Source: Lophium mytilinum
Taxonomy: Eukaryota > Ascomycota > Dothideomycetes > Mytilinidiales > Mytilinidiaceae
Direction of reading: 5' to 3'
Assembly: GCA_010093605.1 (NCBI GenBank)
Contig: MU004191.1
Location: forward strand, 1 to 33,541
Length of the DNA stretch: 33,541 bases
A program made the translations under genes and the position numbers. Positions 19,565 to 28,627 of the stretch are shown piece after piece. Positions within the stretch are counted from its first letter, which is position 1. Each line of letters starts with the position of its first letter. The notes beneath the pieces are model-generated. The model worked only from the letters and a program-made list of their open reading frames with translations, made no database searches and was not told where the DNA came from.

Positions 19565-20010
19565 TACGCTTATTTTACTCTACTCTTAGAGAAATTACAA
19601 TAGAATAAACCTATTAGTAGAATTAGCTATAATATAACTTAATTTTACCTACTAGATAGTAAACTTACTAAAAGGCTTAACTGCTAGCTAAAAAGACGCC
19701 TAAAATAAGCTAATTGCGGCTCTAATATAGCTAGAAAGCTGCTAACTATTATCTAGTAAGTAAGAAACTAGCGCGTAACTATTCTACAGGTAGCTAGATA
19801 AGTAGAAGTAATAGGGGTGCAGTAGTATAGAAGGAGAGGTTAGTATAAAAGTAAAGAAGTTAAAGCTACTAGGCGGTAGATAAGTTTATAGGCGGCCGGG
19901 CTAATAGCCGCCGGCCGCTAAGACGCTAAGCCTTTAATAGTAAACTGCTTAAGTTAACTCTTAAGATTAATATAATAGCTATATATTATATAAGGTTAAA
20001 ATATTATAGG
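19565..20010. other. Gap between SNF2 remnant and element 2
   Basis: No reading frame can be supported. The stretch is AT-rich with frequent CTAG and TAGCTA words and contains one GC-rich hairpin at 19892-19918. It may include the lost promoter of the SNF2 gene. The final five bases, ATAGG, are the left target duplication of element 2. Confidence 0.5.
19892..19918. other. GC-rich hairpin
   Basis: GCGGCCGG at 19892-19899 pairs perfectly with CCGGCCGC at 19911-19918 around an 11-nt loop. An alternative overlapping stem, GGCGGC/GCCGCC, is also possible. It stands out as one of the few GC-rich, CpG-retaining patches in this area. Function unknown. Confidence 0.7.
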
Positions 20011-20230
20011 TATTATAGTATAATAGCGGATTATAAGAGAAGACCTAATATTAGTATATATAGACGAAGTAACTATAAGAAAGAAAGAAGGGCGCGGAGC
20101 GCCGGCTAAAAGGTAGGCGAGGCTAGCACTAAGCCTGGTTATGTAATAGTAATTATATGCTAGAGGGCATATAACGCCGTTACGTGTATTAGAAACGTAT
20201 CGCGATAGGGGTTGCGTTATAGCTATAATA
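20011..20230 (-). repeat. 3' LTR of retrotransposon 2
   Basis: 220-bp direct repeat of 28075-28294. It retains the GC-rich block GGGCGCGGAGCGCCGGC but has lost most of one arm of the hairpin that is intact in the other LTR. The ends are TATTATAG and GCTATAATA, where TG and CA would be expected before RIP. Confidence 0.95.
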
Positions 20231-20246
20231 CTACCCCCCCTCTAAA
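20231..20246 (-). other. Polypurine tract of retrotransposon 2
   Basis: The minus strand reads TTTAGAGGGGGGGTAG directly before the 3' LTR. It is the same motif and position as in element 1. Confidence 0.8.
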
Positions 20247-21650
20247 AGGAACTATATATAGAGCTCCTTCTAGTATTATACTTTAGCCTTTCTATTTTAT
20301 ACTTACTATACGCAAGTACTTCTTTCTAATTAGTTTCTCTTTAATTAGTCTTTCTATTAATCGTGCAGTCTTACTATAATTCTCTATAACCCTTTAGTCT
20401 TTTTATATAGTATTATAAGTTATTAGTATTATAAGCTATAGGTGTTATAATCTATAGGTGCCGTGCAGGCATAATATAAATTAGTATAGGAGTTTTAAAC
20501 TTATAAACCTTTATATTACTTATTACCTAGCAGTCTACTAGGTTAGCGTCTTCTAACTAGAGAAGTTAGTAATTACTTAGCTAGCTAGCGCTAGTTAGCT
20601 TTAGTAATATCTAGCTTAAGGTCTACTTCTATAGTCTTAATATAATTGTAGCTAGCAGGGGTTTCTAGTGCTTAGGTTTCTTAAAAGACTTATAAGGTCT
20701 AGTAGCGTTAGAGTATTAATAATAGTAGTCCATTATAACGTTACGGTAATTAAACGTGCTTTTGTATAATTTCCACTTAGGTTTAGCGTTCTAGTTAGGG
20801 TAACTAGTGTAGTAGATCTTATACTGTAAAAGGCCTTTAGTGCCTATAGTAGAATTAACTATTACTTTATTAATGCGGGAGTTAATAATATTATCTATAT
20901 CCTATTATTTAAAGCCTTCCTAATTAACTTTAATAGGGCCGGGTTTATTATACGTTTATTCTTTAAGTGGCTCGTAAGTAATTCTATGCAGTAGCTAGGG
21001 ATAGAAGATATTAAATAGTTCTTTTAAGGTTTAGGGCAGAGCGAGTTTATATATAGAGTTATTAATAACGCGTGTAATCTTATATAGCCCTAGTTACTTA
21101 TAGTCTAAAGACTTATTTAGGCGTTAAGTCTTAATATTACGCGCGTTAAGTATAACTTTATCCCCTACTTTAAGCTCTAGTGCTAGTTTGCGTTTTAAAT
21201 TTATATAGTAAGCTTAACGTGCTTATACCTAGATAAGCTTATCTTATAAGAATAGTTATAGCTTATTAATGCGTTTAGCTAGGGCGTTAGCTTTCTTACG
21301 GAGTAATTTCTAAGGGCCTTTAGGCTTAATACTATTATTAGCGGGTTCTAGTCCTAAGTATAGGTTGTAGCCTTTAGTTGCAATAAAAGGTAAGATACTA
21401 GTTATAGTTTTATTGCAGTTAGCTTTAAACTTAGCTATAGGTAGAAGGTCTACCTAATTATTCTATTTATAATTAATATAGGCTTACAGGTATTATTTTA
21501 AAGCTATGTTTACAATTTTAGTTTAGCCGTCCGTTTCTAGGTAAAATAATAATAAGAGCTTTAGCGACGTGCTAATACGGGCGTAGAGGCGTTTCTAGAA
21601 GTATAATATAAACTATGCTTTTTAATTAGATACTATAGTATATAGATAGC
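20247..21650 (-). pseudogene. 3' end of pol and untranslated region, element 2
   Basis: Minus-strand frames with Gln-type stops continue downstream of the integrase core, but I could not recognise a named module such as a chromodomain. The part nearest the LTR is C/T-rich on the plus strand and probably untranslated. Confidence 0.4.
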
Positions 21651-22070
21651 CTTCCTTACGCTAGACCTATTTAATAAATGCTTAGATAACTAGCTTAACT
21701 TCTATAGAATTAAGCGGGATAAACTTTCTCTTCTTTAATAGTTAATTAACTATAACTATAATATACTTATATTGCCGGCCCCACCGTTTATAGATAGGTA
21801 GCGGTCCGATAAAATTAACTAAGATATTATGCCAGTAGTAATGTAGAATTAGCAGTAGGTAAAGAAGGCCTTATTTACCTTCTCTAGAGTACTTTAAGCG
21901 GCGATAGATTATGCAAGCGCCTATATACTAATTAACATTAGAGGTTATAAGAGGCTAGTAGTAGTAGTTACTAAGCCTAGCATATATAGAAGTTATTCTA
22001 GCGTAACTAGCTAGTTTAGGTTCGTGCATAGATTAGATAATTATAGTGCGTAGTTTTAGCACTACTAGTA
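21650..22070 (-). pseudogene. Integrase domain remnant, element 2
   Basis: The zinc-binding part is readable at about 21890-22065: SMHEPKLASYARITS (first His kept, second changed to Tyr), then TSNVN, YIGACIIY (one Cys kept, one changed to Tyr). The catalytic core follows at about 21690-21835: ILVNFIGPLP and YIIVIVN, both with Asp changed to Asn relative to DFIGPLP and VVVDR. The order and motifs are those of Ty3/Gypsy integrases. Catalytically dead. Confidence 0.88.
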
Positions 22071-22689
22071 TATAGAGCTTCTTCTAAATATAGAGAAAAT
22101 TATTAATTATATTATAATTACTAAGCTTAATTTATAAATAGTAGTCGCGGTAGAATTAAGCTAGTAGTTACTATTTATTACGTTATTTAGCGTACTTAAC
22201 TACTTATATAATAGAATTAGCTTAAGAGGCTTTCTTTACTTATTAGAGGATTTAATTACTAGTTAGAACTAGCTTTAATACGTTATATGGCTCGGTATTA
22301 GAAGCTAGTCTGTTATTAGTATAAGAATTCTTTATCTTATCTCTTACTATAGAGGTAGTCCTAGAATCCTTTATCTTATCTAGGGGCTCTAGTTATAATC
22401 GCGTTTATCTAGTGCGCGTAACTGCAAGTTAAAGTTTATTAGTGTAATTAGGTTAATTAAATTTACTAAAGTTATAAAGTATAGAGGCTAGGTTTATTAC
22501 TATATATTCTAGGGCGTTCTTAGTAAGTATATAGGCTAGGTTAATAGCGTAGTATATATTAGGTTTATAGTTTATAGGTTTAAGCATAACTTATTCTTAA
22601 TACTTATAATAAGCGTTACCTTTAGAGGGCTTATTACTAGGTTATCTAGTAAGAAGATCTAGCTTATTATTAAGCTTTCCCAGCTTATA

Positions 22690-23050
22690 TATAATTTTAA
22701 AGTTAAATTCTACTAAGAACTTAGCCTATCGGGCTTAATAATAGTTAAGTTATTTAGTTGTTATAAACATCTAAAGATTCTTATAATTAGAGATAACGTT
22801 AATAGGGCTGCTGCATTCCTGGCCTTAGCCGGTAAGCTCTAGGCGCTAGTCTTTAAATACTAGAATAATAGCAAGTAGTTCTTTATTATAGATAGCGTAA
22901 TTAATCTACTATAGTATTATTTATTGTAATATAAAGGTAATAGGGCGTAGAGTGCTATCTAGTTAGACTTATAATAATACTGCGGCTATTATATAATCTA
23001 AGGAATTACACTTAATCTATATTTTATAGTTTGGATTCTATAAGGCTAGC
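22690..23050 (-). pseudogene. RNase H domain remnant, element 2
   Basis: Readable blocks are IKCNSLDYIIAAVLL near 22965-23020 (catalytic Asp now Asn), LRPITFIL, and YAIYNKELLAIILV near 22860-22905. The post-RNase H linker FNFKIIYKLGKLNNKLDLLTR lies near 22630-22700, corresponding to the YRPGK-N-DALTR signature. It is more eroded than element 1 in the linker. Confidence 0.87.
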
Positions 23051-23399
23051 TAAGGGGCGTTTTAGAAGTATTTCTTAATCCGGGTAAATGCTTATGCCTT
23101 GTCTCTGTTATCTTTCTAAGGGAATTTAAATAACTTCTTAGCAGAGGACGTAAGTATAGAGAGAGGTGCGGCGAACTTAGAATATCTAGTAATAAAGTAA
23201 TAGTAGAAGTTATAGAAGCCTAGAAAGGCTTAAACATCTTTAAGGTTTCTAGGTATAGGCTAATTAAGTACTATTTAAACCTTATAGGGGTCTATGCAAA
23301 CACTATTAATACCTATAATAATACTAAGATACTTAACTTCCTAGACTGTAAATTCGGACTTGTAAATATTAAGAAAGAGACTAGCGTCTTTAAGTCTTA

Positions 23400-23990
23400 T
23401 AACTATAGAGATAACATATTTCTTATAATCTTCTAGGTTATTACTAAAGATAAGCACGTTGTCTATATAGGCTGTATAGTACTAGTTAAGATCTTTATAT
23501 AGTATATTATTAATATACGCTTAAAATAAGCTAGGTGTATTATATAAGCTAAATAGTAGAACTATAAACTTAAATAGACCCCATCTTATTAAGAACGCTA
23601 TTTTATGTTTATTACCTTCTTTAATGCGTAGAGCGTTAAAGGCGCTAATAATATCTAGCTTAGTGTAGTATCTAGCTTTAGCGAGTAAGGCTAATGTATT
23701 CTTAACTAAGAGCGGCATGTTACAGCTCTTAATTATAATATTATTTAGTCCTCTATAGTCTATATAGATATGTAGGCCTCTACTAGGTTTCTTAATAATA
23801 AGAGTTAGGGCGGTAAAGAATAATAAGCTTAGCCAAATAAAGCCTTTAGATTGCATTTTATTAATAAATACTTTAACTACGGCGGCTTAATCTTATAAAA
23901 GACTGTAGACCTTTTATACTAGTAGTTTACTATTAGGCTTAATATTAATTGCGTGGTCTATTTTGCGGTAAGGGGGCAGTATATTTACTG
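23400..23990 (-). pseudogene. Reverse transcriptase remnant with a 111-codon open stretch, element 2
   Basis: An unbroken minus-strand stretch at 23521-23856 contains YIDYRGLNNIIIK (the DYRxLN block), AKARYYTKLDIISAFNALRIKEG (the LDxxxAF catalytic block, first Asp kept) and LLFSLYNTPSLF (normally MPFGLTNAPATF). It ends at a TAA replacing Gln. Beyond that, AYIDNVLIFSNN near 23455-23485 is the YxDD box with the second Asp changed to Asn. The open stretch starts at a Met codon by chance and is not an intact gene. Confidence 0.93.
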
Positions 23991-24739
23991 CTTGTGGGTT
24001 CTATGCATTATAGAGGTAGTGGAGCTAATCTAGTAGTAGCTATTTAATCTTATTATTAGTAATAGGTGGTCTATTTATTTTATTAAAGAATTTCCTGTAG
24101 TTAGCGGGGTTAATTATAAAGATATTAGATATAAATGCAGCTTATTTCTAAGCTAGGGAGTTATTTAGCTTATTAAGTCTATAGAGAGCTAGATTATTAG
24201 CTATAGTATAAGTATCTTTATCCTCTTAAGTATTAAGGTAGTAAAGCTTATTAAAGTCTTTATTTTATAGTTAGATAATAGCGTCTTCCTTACCTTTACA
24301 GGTAAGCTTATAATATTTAGCAAGGAAGTTATTAGCTTTAGCTAGGTTAAGGCTAAGCTTGCGGTAATAGTTAATAATTTCGTGTAGGGCACTATTATAT
24401 AGCTTCTTTTCTTTATAGGTAATATATTAGTTACGGCTATTACTCTAAATATATTAACAGCCGTCTATATATAGATAGTGGCTAGCGTAGTAGTTAGAGT
24501 TAAAATCTAGTGCGTGCTCTTTCTATATAGGACTAGGCTTATAGTATTTAAACTAGGGTATACTAAGAATAATATTATAGCTCTAAAGGTTAGTAACGTA
24601 GCACTATAGGTATTTAATATAGGCTCTAAGTAATAGCGTAATTTAAGCCTTATGCGTAACTATAAGCATTAACTAGCTATTAGTAAGGCGTAGTAGTATT
24701 AGCTTTATAATGGGGACTATTATAAGCTTATAGGCTTTT

Positions 24740-24860
24740 ATAAATATTTATAATATAAAAGCTAGATATAAGCAGCCTATATCTATTAAGTACCTACTAT
24801 TAATAATACCGGAGGTAATAGTATAAATTCTGCATTTAAAATTAAGCTATTTTTCTTATG
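24740..24860 (-). pseudogene. Aspartic protease active site remnant, element 2
   Basis: The minus strand reads YLIDIGCLYLAFI near 24755-24800. This matches the retropepsin LIDTGA block with Thr changed to Ile by a C to T change. It lies between the knuckle and RT. Confidence 0.72.
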
Positions 24861-25199
24861 TAACTTTCTTAGAGGAATTAACAGCGCAGGTAGAGAGCTA
24901 GAGTTTATCTAGCTTAGGGGGTGGTTGCTTTAGTTTGCAAATGTAGGCAACTAATGCACTTAGATAAATACCTGCTAGACTCTAACCGTAACTATAGTTA
25001 GAGCCTAGGGAAAATCTATACTATTTAAGTCTAAAGAGTTTCCCTATGCGGCGTTATTATTACTACTATTATTATTAACAGCGGCTAGCGCGTTACTAAG
25101 CTTAATATTAGATGCGAAATTATCTATATAGTAAACTATAGAGAGCTTTAAATTAAGCTCTTTCTAGAAGCGGGCAAGGCGTTATTAGACTATCTCTTT

Positions 25200-27650
25200 A
25201 GAGGGAGGGGCGTTCTTTATATAGGGATAGTTGCGGTCTAATACGCGGTGTCCTATCTTAAGGTAGTTATAGTAGATATCTTTATCTTATTTATTAAGCA
25301 CTTTAGTTACTACAGGAGGGAGATAAATGCGGCGGGTATTACTATTATAGTCTTAGCAGCGTAAGCTATTATCTATAATAGGGCGTAATAAATACGCTTT
25401 AGGGTTACGGTTAAAGTTCTAGAAGCTATAATTAGACTTCTTACTAAATAGCTTATTAGTATATGCGGATCCATTACTATTATTTTAGAATAGGCTGTTA
25501 GTGCGTTATTATTTACGGGCGCGCTTATGTTTACTGGTAAGAAAGAACACTATACAGTTAACGGCGGTAACTAGTTCTATCTAGAATATATAGTTGTTAG
25601 CAGCGCTAAAAACCTAACTTTTAAGTTTAGGGGTAATAAGGCGCTTAAGCTATCCTTTCTAATTAATAAAGTCCATTTCCTTATCGGAGTCTATTAATAT
25701 TATTTCCTGGAACCGGAGGAGGAAGATAGGCCATTTCTTGTTATATTTTATAAATGCCTATTAGCTGTAAAGCTTATTATTTATAGCTATAGCTTTGTCC
25801 TTAATTATAAAATAGGGGTTTATTATTTTAAATATTTTTTTAATTATTTTAAAGTTGTTACTTATAGGGCGGTCCTATTAAGTACGGTTGCATATAACGC
25901 TTTTAGCGAATCTAATATAGTAGGATTTAATGTATTTAAGCTTAGCTTACTTATTATAGAAATCTTAAGGTTTATTCTAGAAGATAGTATAGGCGTGCAC
26001 TTTCTATAATTTATATTTAGATTAGTTATCTTATTCTTTAAACTTCTATAGGTCGCGGAACTTAGTATATAGCTAGTGTAGGCTAGCTATAAGTTAGGCG
26101 TTTAGATTGTATAAAAAGTTAGGCTAGGTAAAATAATTGCAATTAGGAGGATTATTGCTGTTGCCTTTATTAGATAGGTAGCTATAGTTACCGCGCTTAG
26201 CTGCGTTATCTTATTAAGAGCGCGCTTAGGGTTATTACTATATAGCTTATTAGTACTTCTTTTTATACTCTATACCCTAAGCGCGAAAGGTGTCGCGCTG
26301 CTATTAGTATTAGTCGCGGTAAAAAGTAACTTTAGCTACTTTAGTAGTAAGGCCTTTAACCTTAATATAGAGTTTAGCGTTAAAGATAGTCTAAGTGTTA
26401 GTTTTCTTGCGCTTATCTTCTAGCTACTTAGTAAGACTGTCGCGTTTATTAGCAAAGTTCTTAGCGTTAGTATGCATCTTAGCTACTTAATAATAGAGCT
26501 TAGCGGCTTAGTTTTTAAGGTTAGTAATTATAGTACTATTTTATGCGCCTTATTATTCTTAAAGTTATGTAATTTTATTATCTTTCTATTAAATAGCTAC
26601 TACTATATTCCTAACATCTTTATGCAACTTACTAAGTTCTCGGCGGCAGTTAAGTAGTGCGGCGTAAATACTAATATATTTATCTTAAGCTATATCGCAA
26701 AGCTCTTCTATATTATTAATAGTAATATTAATAGATTACCTATTACAGGCTTAGTTAATAATAAAGACTATGCCGTTATCTTTATTATCTATAAGGAGGG
26801 ACTATCAACGGTTAGGTAGTTAGCCGCTAGTTCTAGCGGAACTAGCGCCTGCGTTACTAGCGCCTGCGTTAGCTATATTAGGCTGTTCTTAGGTAGGGTA
26901 GATATTTAGAATTGCAATAGTATTAGTAGTAGAGATAATAACCTAGTCCTCTATAGTAATTAGAATTTAGAAGAAGAATAGAGTAGTTAGGTTAACTAGG
27001 GGTTTAGTAAATTAGACGGCATAAGGTATAGATATTTTAGCGAATAACTTAAAGTCTTCTTTATCTTTACCTTTACCTTTACCTTCTTATGCATAGGCGT
27101 TATTATTAGTATCCTACTTAGTAGAGTTAGTAAGGTTGTACTAGACTTAGCTCCGTGGTAGATTAGTACTAAATTAATTTAGTAGAAGGTAAATATCTAG
27201 TCCTAGATTACTAAATTTCTTAGTACGTGCAGCGAGAGCTTCCGGGGTTACAGTTAGTTAGTGTTGTAATACTCCTCCGCCGCCTATCTTATAGGCAGCT
27301 TCCTTTTCTTAGTAATTAAGCTTATATACTTTCTAAGAGTTAAATGTAAGAGTAGATTAAGTAGCTTATAAGCTAGAAGGGAGAGTAGAAGTAGTAATAA
27401 CTAGACGCTTATTAGCTTTACCGCCGGGAGGTAAACCTATAAGCTGCGCGCTAGGTATAGCTATACTATATAGAGTTAGAGCTTTTCTACTATAGCTTAG
27501 TATAGCTAGTCTTAGGGGTATTATTTATATCTTTACTAGTAAGTATTAGTAGACTATAGAAGGAAAGGTTAGTATAAGGTAGAGGGTATAGGTTCTCTAT
27601 AAAAGCTTAGAAGTAGGCGTGCTTTCTAGAGTAGCTAGTACTATTCTTAG
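25200..27650 (-). pseudogene. Gag region remnant with zinc knuckle, element 2
   Basis: At about 25220-25280 the minus strand reads YYNYLKIGHRVLDRNYP. With the Tyr residues taken as former Cys, the pattern is C-X2-C-X4-H-X6-C, the same extended spacing as in element 1. Minus-strand frames upstream are open apart from Gln-type stops. A perfect 15-bp tandem duplication lies at 26841-26870. The start codon is not identifiable. Confidence 0.65.
26841..26870. repeat. Perfect 15-bp tandem duplication
   Basis: ACTAGCGCCTGCGTT occurs twice head to tail without a mismatch. Being a multiple of three, it adds five residues (for example Asn-Ala-Gly-Ala-Ser on the minus strand) without shifting the Gag frame. 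Confidence 0.9.
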
Positions 27651-27697
27651 CGGCTGCCTTTAATTAGTAAATAAAAATAGGATAACTACGCATAGAC

Positions 27698-27892
27698 TAG
27701 TTAGTTGCGCGTAATAGTAGTAAGTAGGTATATAGGGCCTGCGCGCTAGCCTATTACTAATAGGGTATATATAGTTCTTACTCTATTATTAGAAAGTAAC
27801 TGCGCTTATATTAGTTAGTTACGCGTAATAGTAAGCAGGTTTATAGGGCCTGCGCGCTAACTATAGTAGGCGGGGTATATAGAGTCCTTACT
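27698..27892. repeat. Leader direct repeat of element 2
   Basis: Two copies (27698-27782 and 27812-27892) begin TAGTTAGTTRCGCGTAATAG, share a TATAGGGCCTGCGCGCTA block, and end in CTTACT. They differ by transitions and a few indels. They lie in the untranslated leader, the position of the direct repeat in element 1. Confidence 0.8.
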
Positions 27893-28034
27893 ATAAGATT
27901 ATAGAACCTTCTTTTAAGTCTCCCTATATTAATATAGAGGTTGTTAGGTTTATATATTAAAATTAGGCCTATTAAAATAGCTATTTAGTTAATTATAGGG
28001 TTGCTAATATAGATAGATAGATAAAAAGAGGGTA

Positions 28035-28054
28035 CTTCTAGAAACTTCTAGAAG
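28035..28054. promoter_or_regulatory. Heat-shock-element-like site beside 5' LTR of element 2
   Basis: CTTCTAGAAACTTCTAGAAG consists of four contiguous, alternating nTTCn/nGAAn units, the canonical arrangement bound by heat shock factor. It lies about 20 bp inside the 5' LTR. Element 1 has a two-unit remnant (CTTCTAGAAG) at the same place with a damaged neighbour. Binding is inferred from the pattern only. Confidence 0.4.
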
Positions 28055-28074
28055 CTAGAAGGGTAGTTACTTTA
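28045..28074 (-). other. Primer-binding / leader block of element 2
   Basis: These 30 bp adjoin the 5' LTR and match element 1 (12791-12820) at 26 of 30 positions. This is the expected primer-binding location. The primer cannot be identified after RIP. Confidence 0.55.
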
Positions 28075-28294
28075 TATTATAGTGTAATAGCGGATTATAA
28101 GAGAAGACCTAATATTAGTATATATAGATAAAGTAACTATAAGAGAGAGAGAAGGGCGCGGAGCGCCGGCTAAAAGGTAGGCGAGGCTGGCGCTAAGACT
28201 AGTTATGTAACGGTAATTACGTGCTAGAGAGCACGTAACGCCGTTATATATATTAGGAACGTATTGTAATAGGGGTTACATTACAGCTATAATA
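28075..28294 (-). repeat. 5' LTR of retrotransposon 2
   Basis: 220-bp direct repeat of 20011-20230. This copy keeps an 18-bp hairpin arm pair at 28208-28246 and the GC-rich block GGGCGCGGAGCGCCGGC. Confidence 0.95.
28208..28246. other. Hairpin in LTR of element 2
   Basis: TAACGGTAATTACGTGCT pairs with AGCACGTAACGCCGTTA around AGAG, with one bulge or mismatch. In the other LTR the left arm has been converted to A/T while part of the right arm survives. Confidence 0.7.
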
Positions 28295-28460
28295 ACGGGT
28301 ATAAATATATTAGTATTTTACTTAATTTTGCTAATATATAAATATTTATAGTTAATCTATAATACTATACTATATATTACCTAGTTCTAGTAATATAGTA
28401 CTACACTAAGATAGGTTAATAGAATATCGCGCGTTATTATATAACTATTTACCTATAGTA

Positions 28461-28501
28461 TAAGAGTCTTGCTAGAAAGCCTTTCTACTAGGGCCCTTTA
28501 C
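28461..28501. repeat. Dispersed palindrome copy (28.46 kb)
   Basis: TAAGAGTCTTGCTAGAAAGC is mirrored by CTTTCTACTAGGGCCCTTTA. The right arm is intact and the left arm mutated by transitions. Confidence 0.9.
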
Positions 28502-28587
28502 TACTTATATTAAGTACGCCTATTATTACCTCTCTTCTTATATATATTACTACTATATATCTACTAGATAAGTATTTACGTACTATA

Positions 28588-28627
28588 TAAGAGCCTAGCT
28601 AGAAGCCTTTCTACTAACGCTCTTTAT
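28588..28627. repeat. Dispersed palindrome copy (28.59 kb)
   Basis: TAAGAGCCTAGCTAGAAGCC is followed by TTTCTACTAACGCTCTTTAT. Same family, 127 bp from the previous copy. Confidence 0.85.

Larger units (their letters stand above)
20011..28294 (-). mobile_element. Ty3/Gypsy LTR retrotransposon 2, complete but inactivated
   Basis: 220-bp direct repeats at both ends are flanked by ATAGG on the left and ACGGG on the right, a 5-bp target duplication differing by one C/T and one G/A change. Read on the minus strand: 5' LTR (28075-28294), leader, Gag with zinc knuckle, protease, RT, RNase H, integrase, polypurine tract, 3' LTR (20011-20230). It shares its LTR start (TRTTATAGCTRTAA in element orientation), polypurine tract and post-LTR block with element 1, but the rest of the LTR and the proteins differ, so it is a related but distinct family. 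The LTR pair shows about 26 differences, all but one transitions. Confidence 0.93.

Noticed and set aside
26472-26657. A 61-codon plus-strand open stretch inside element 2
   Set aside because: It lies antisense to the Gag region of the element, is very hydrophobic as random AT-rich frames are, and has no recognisable motif. A chance open frame.
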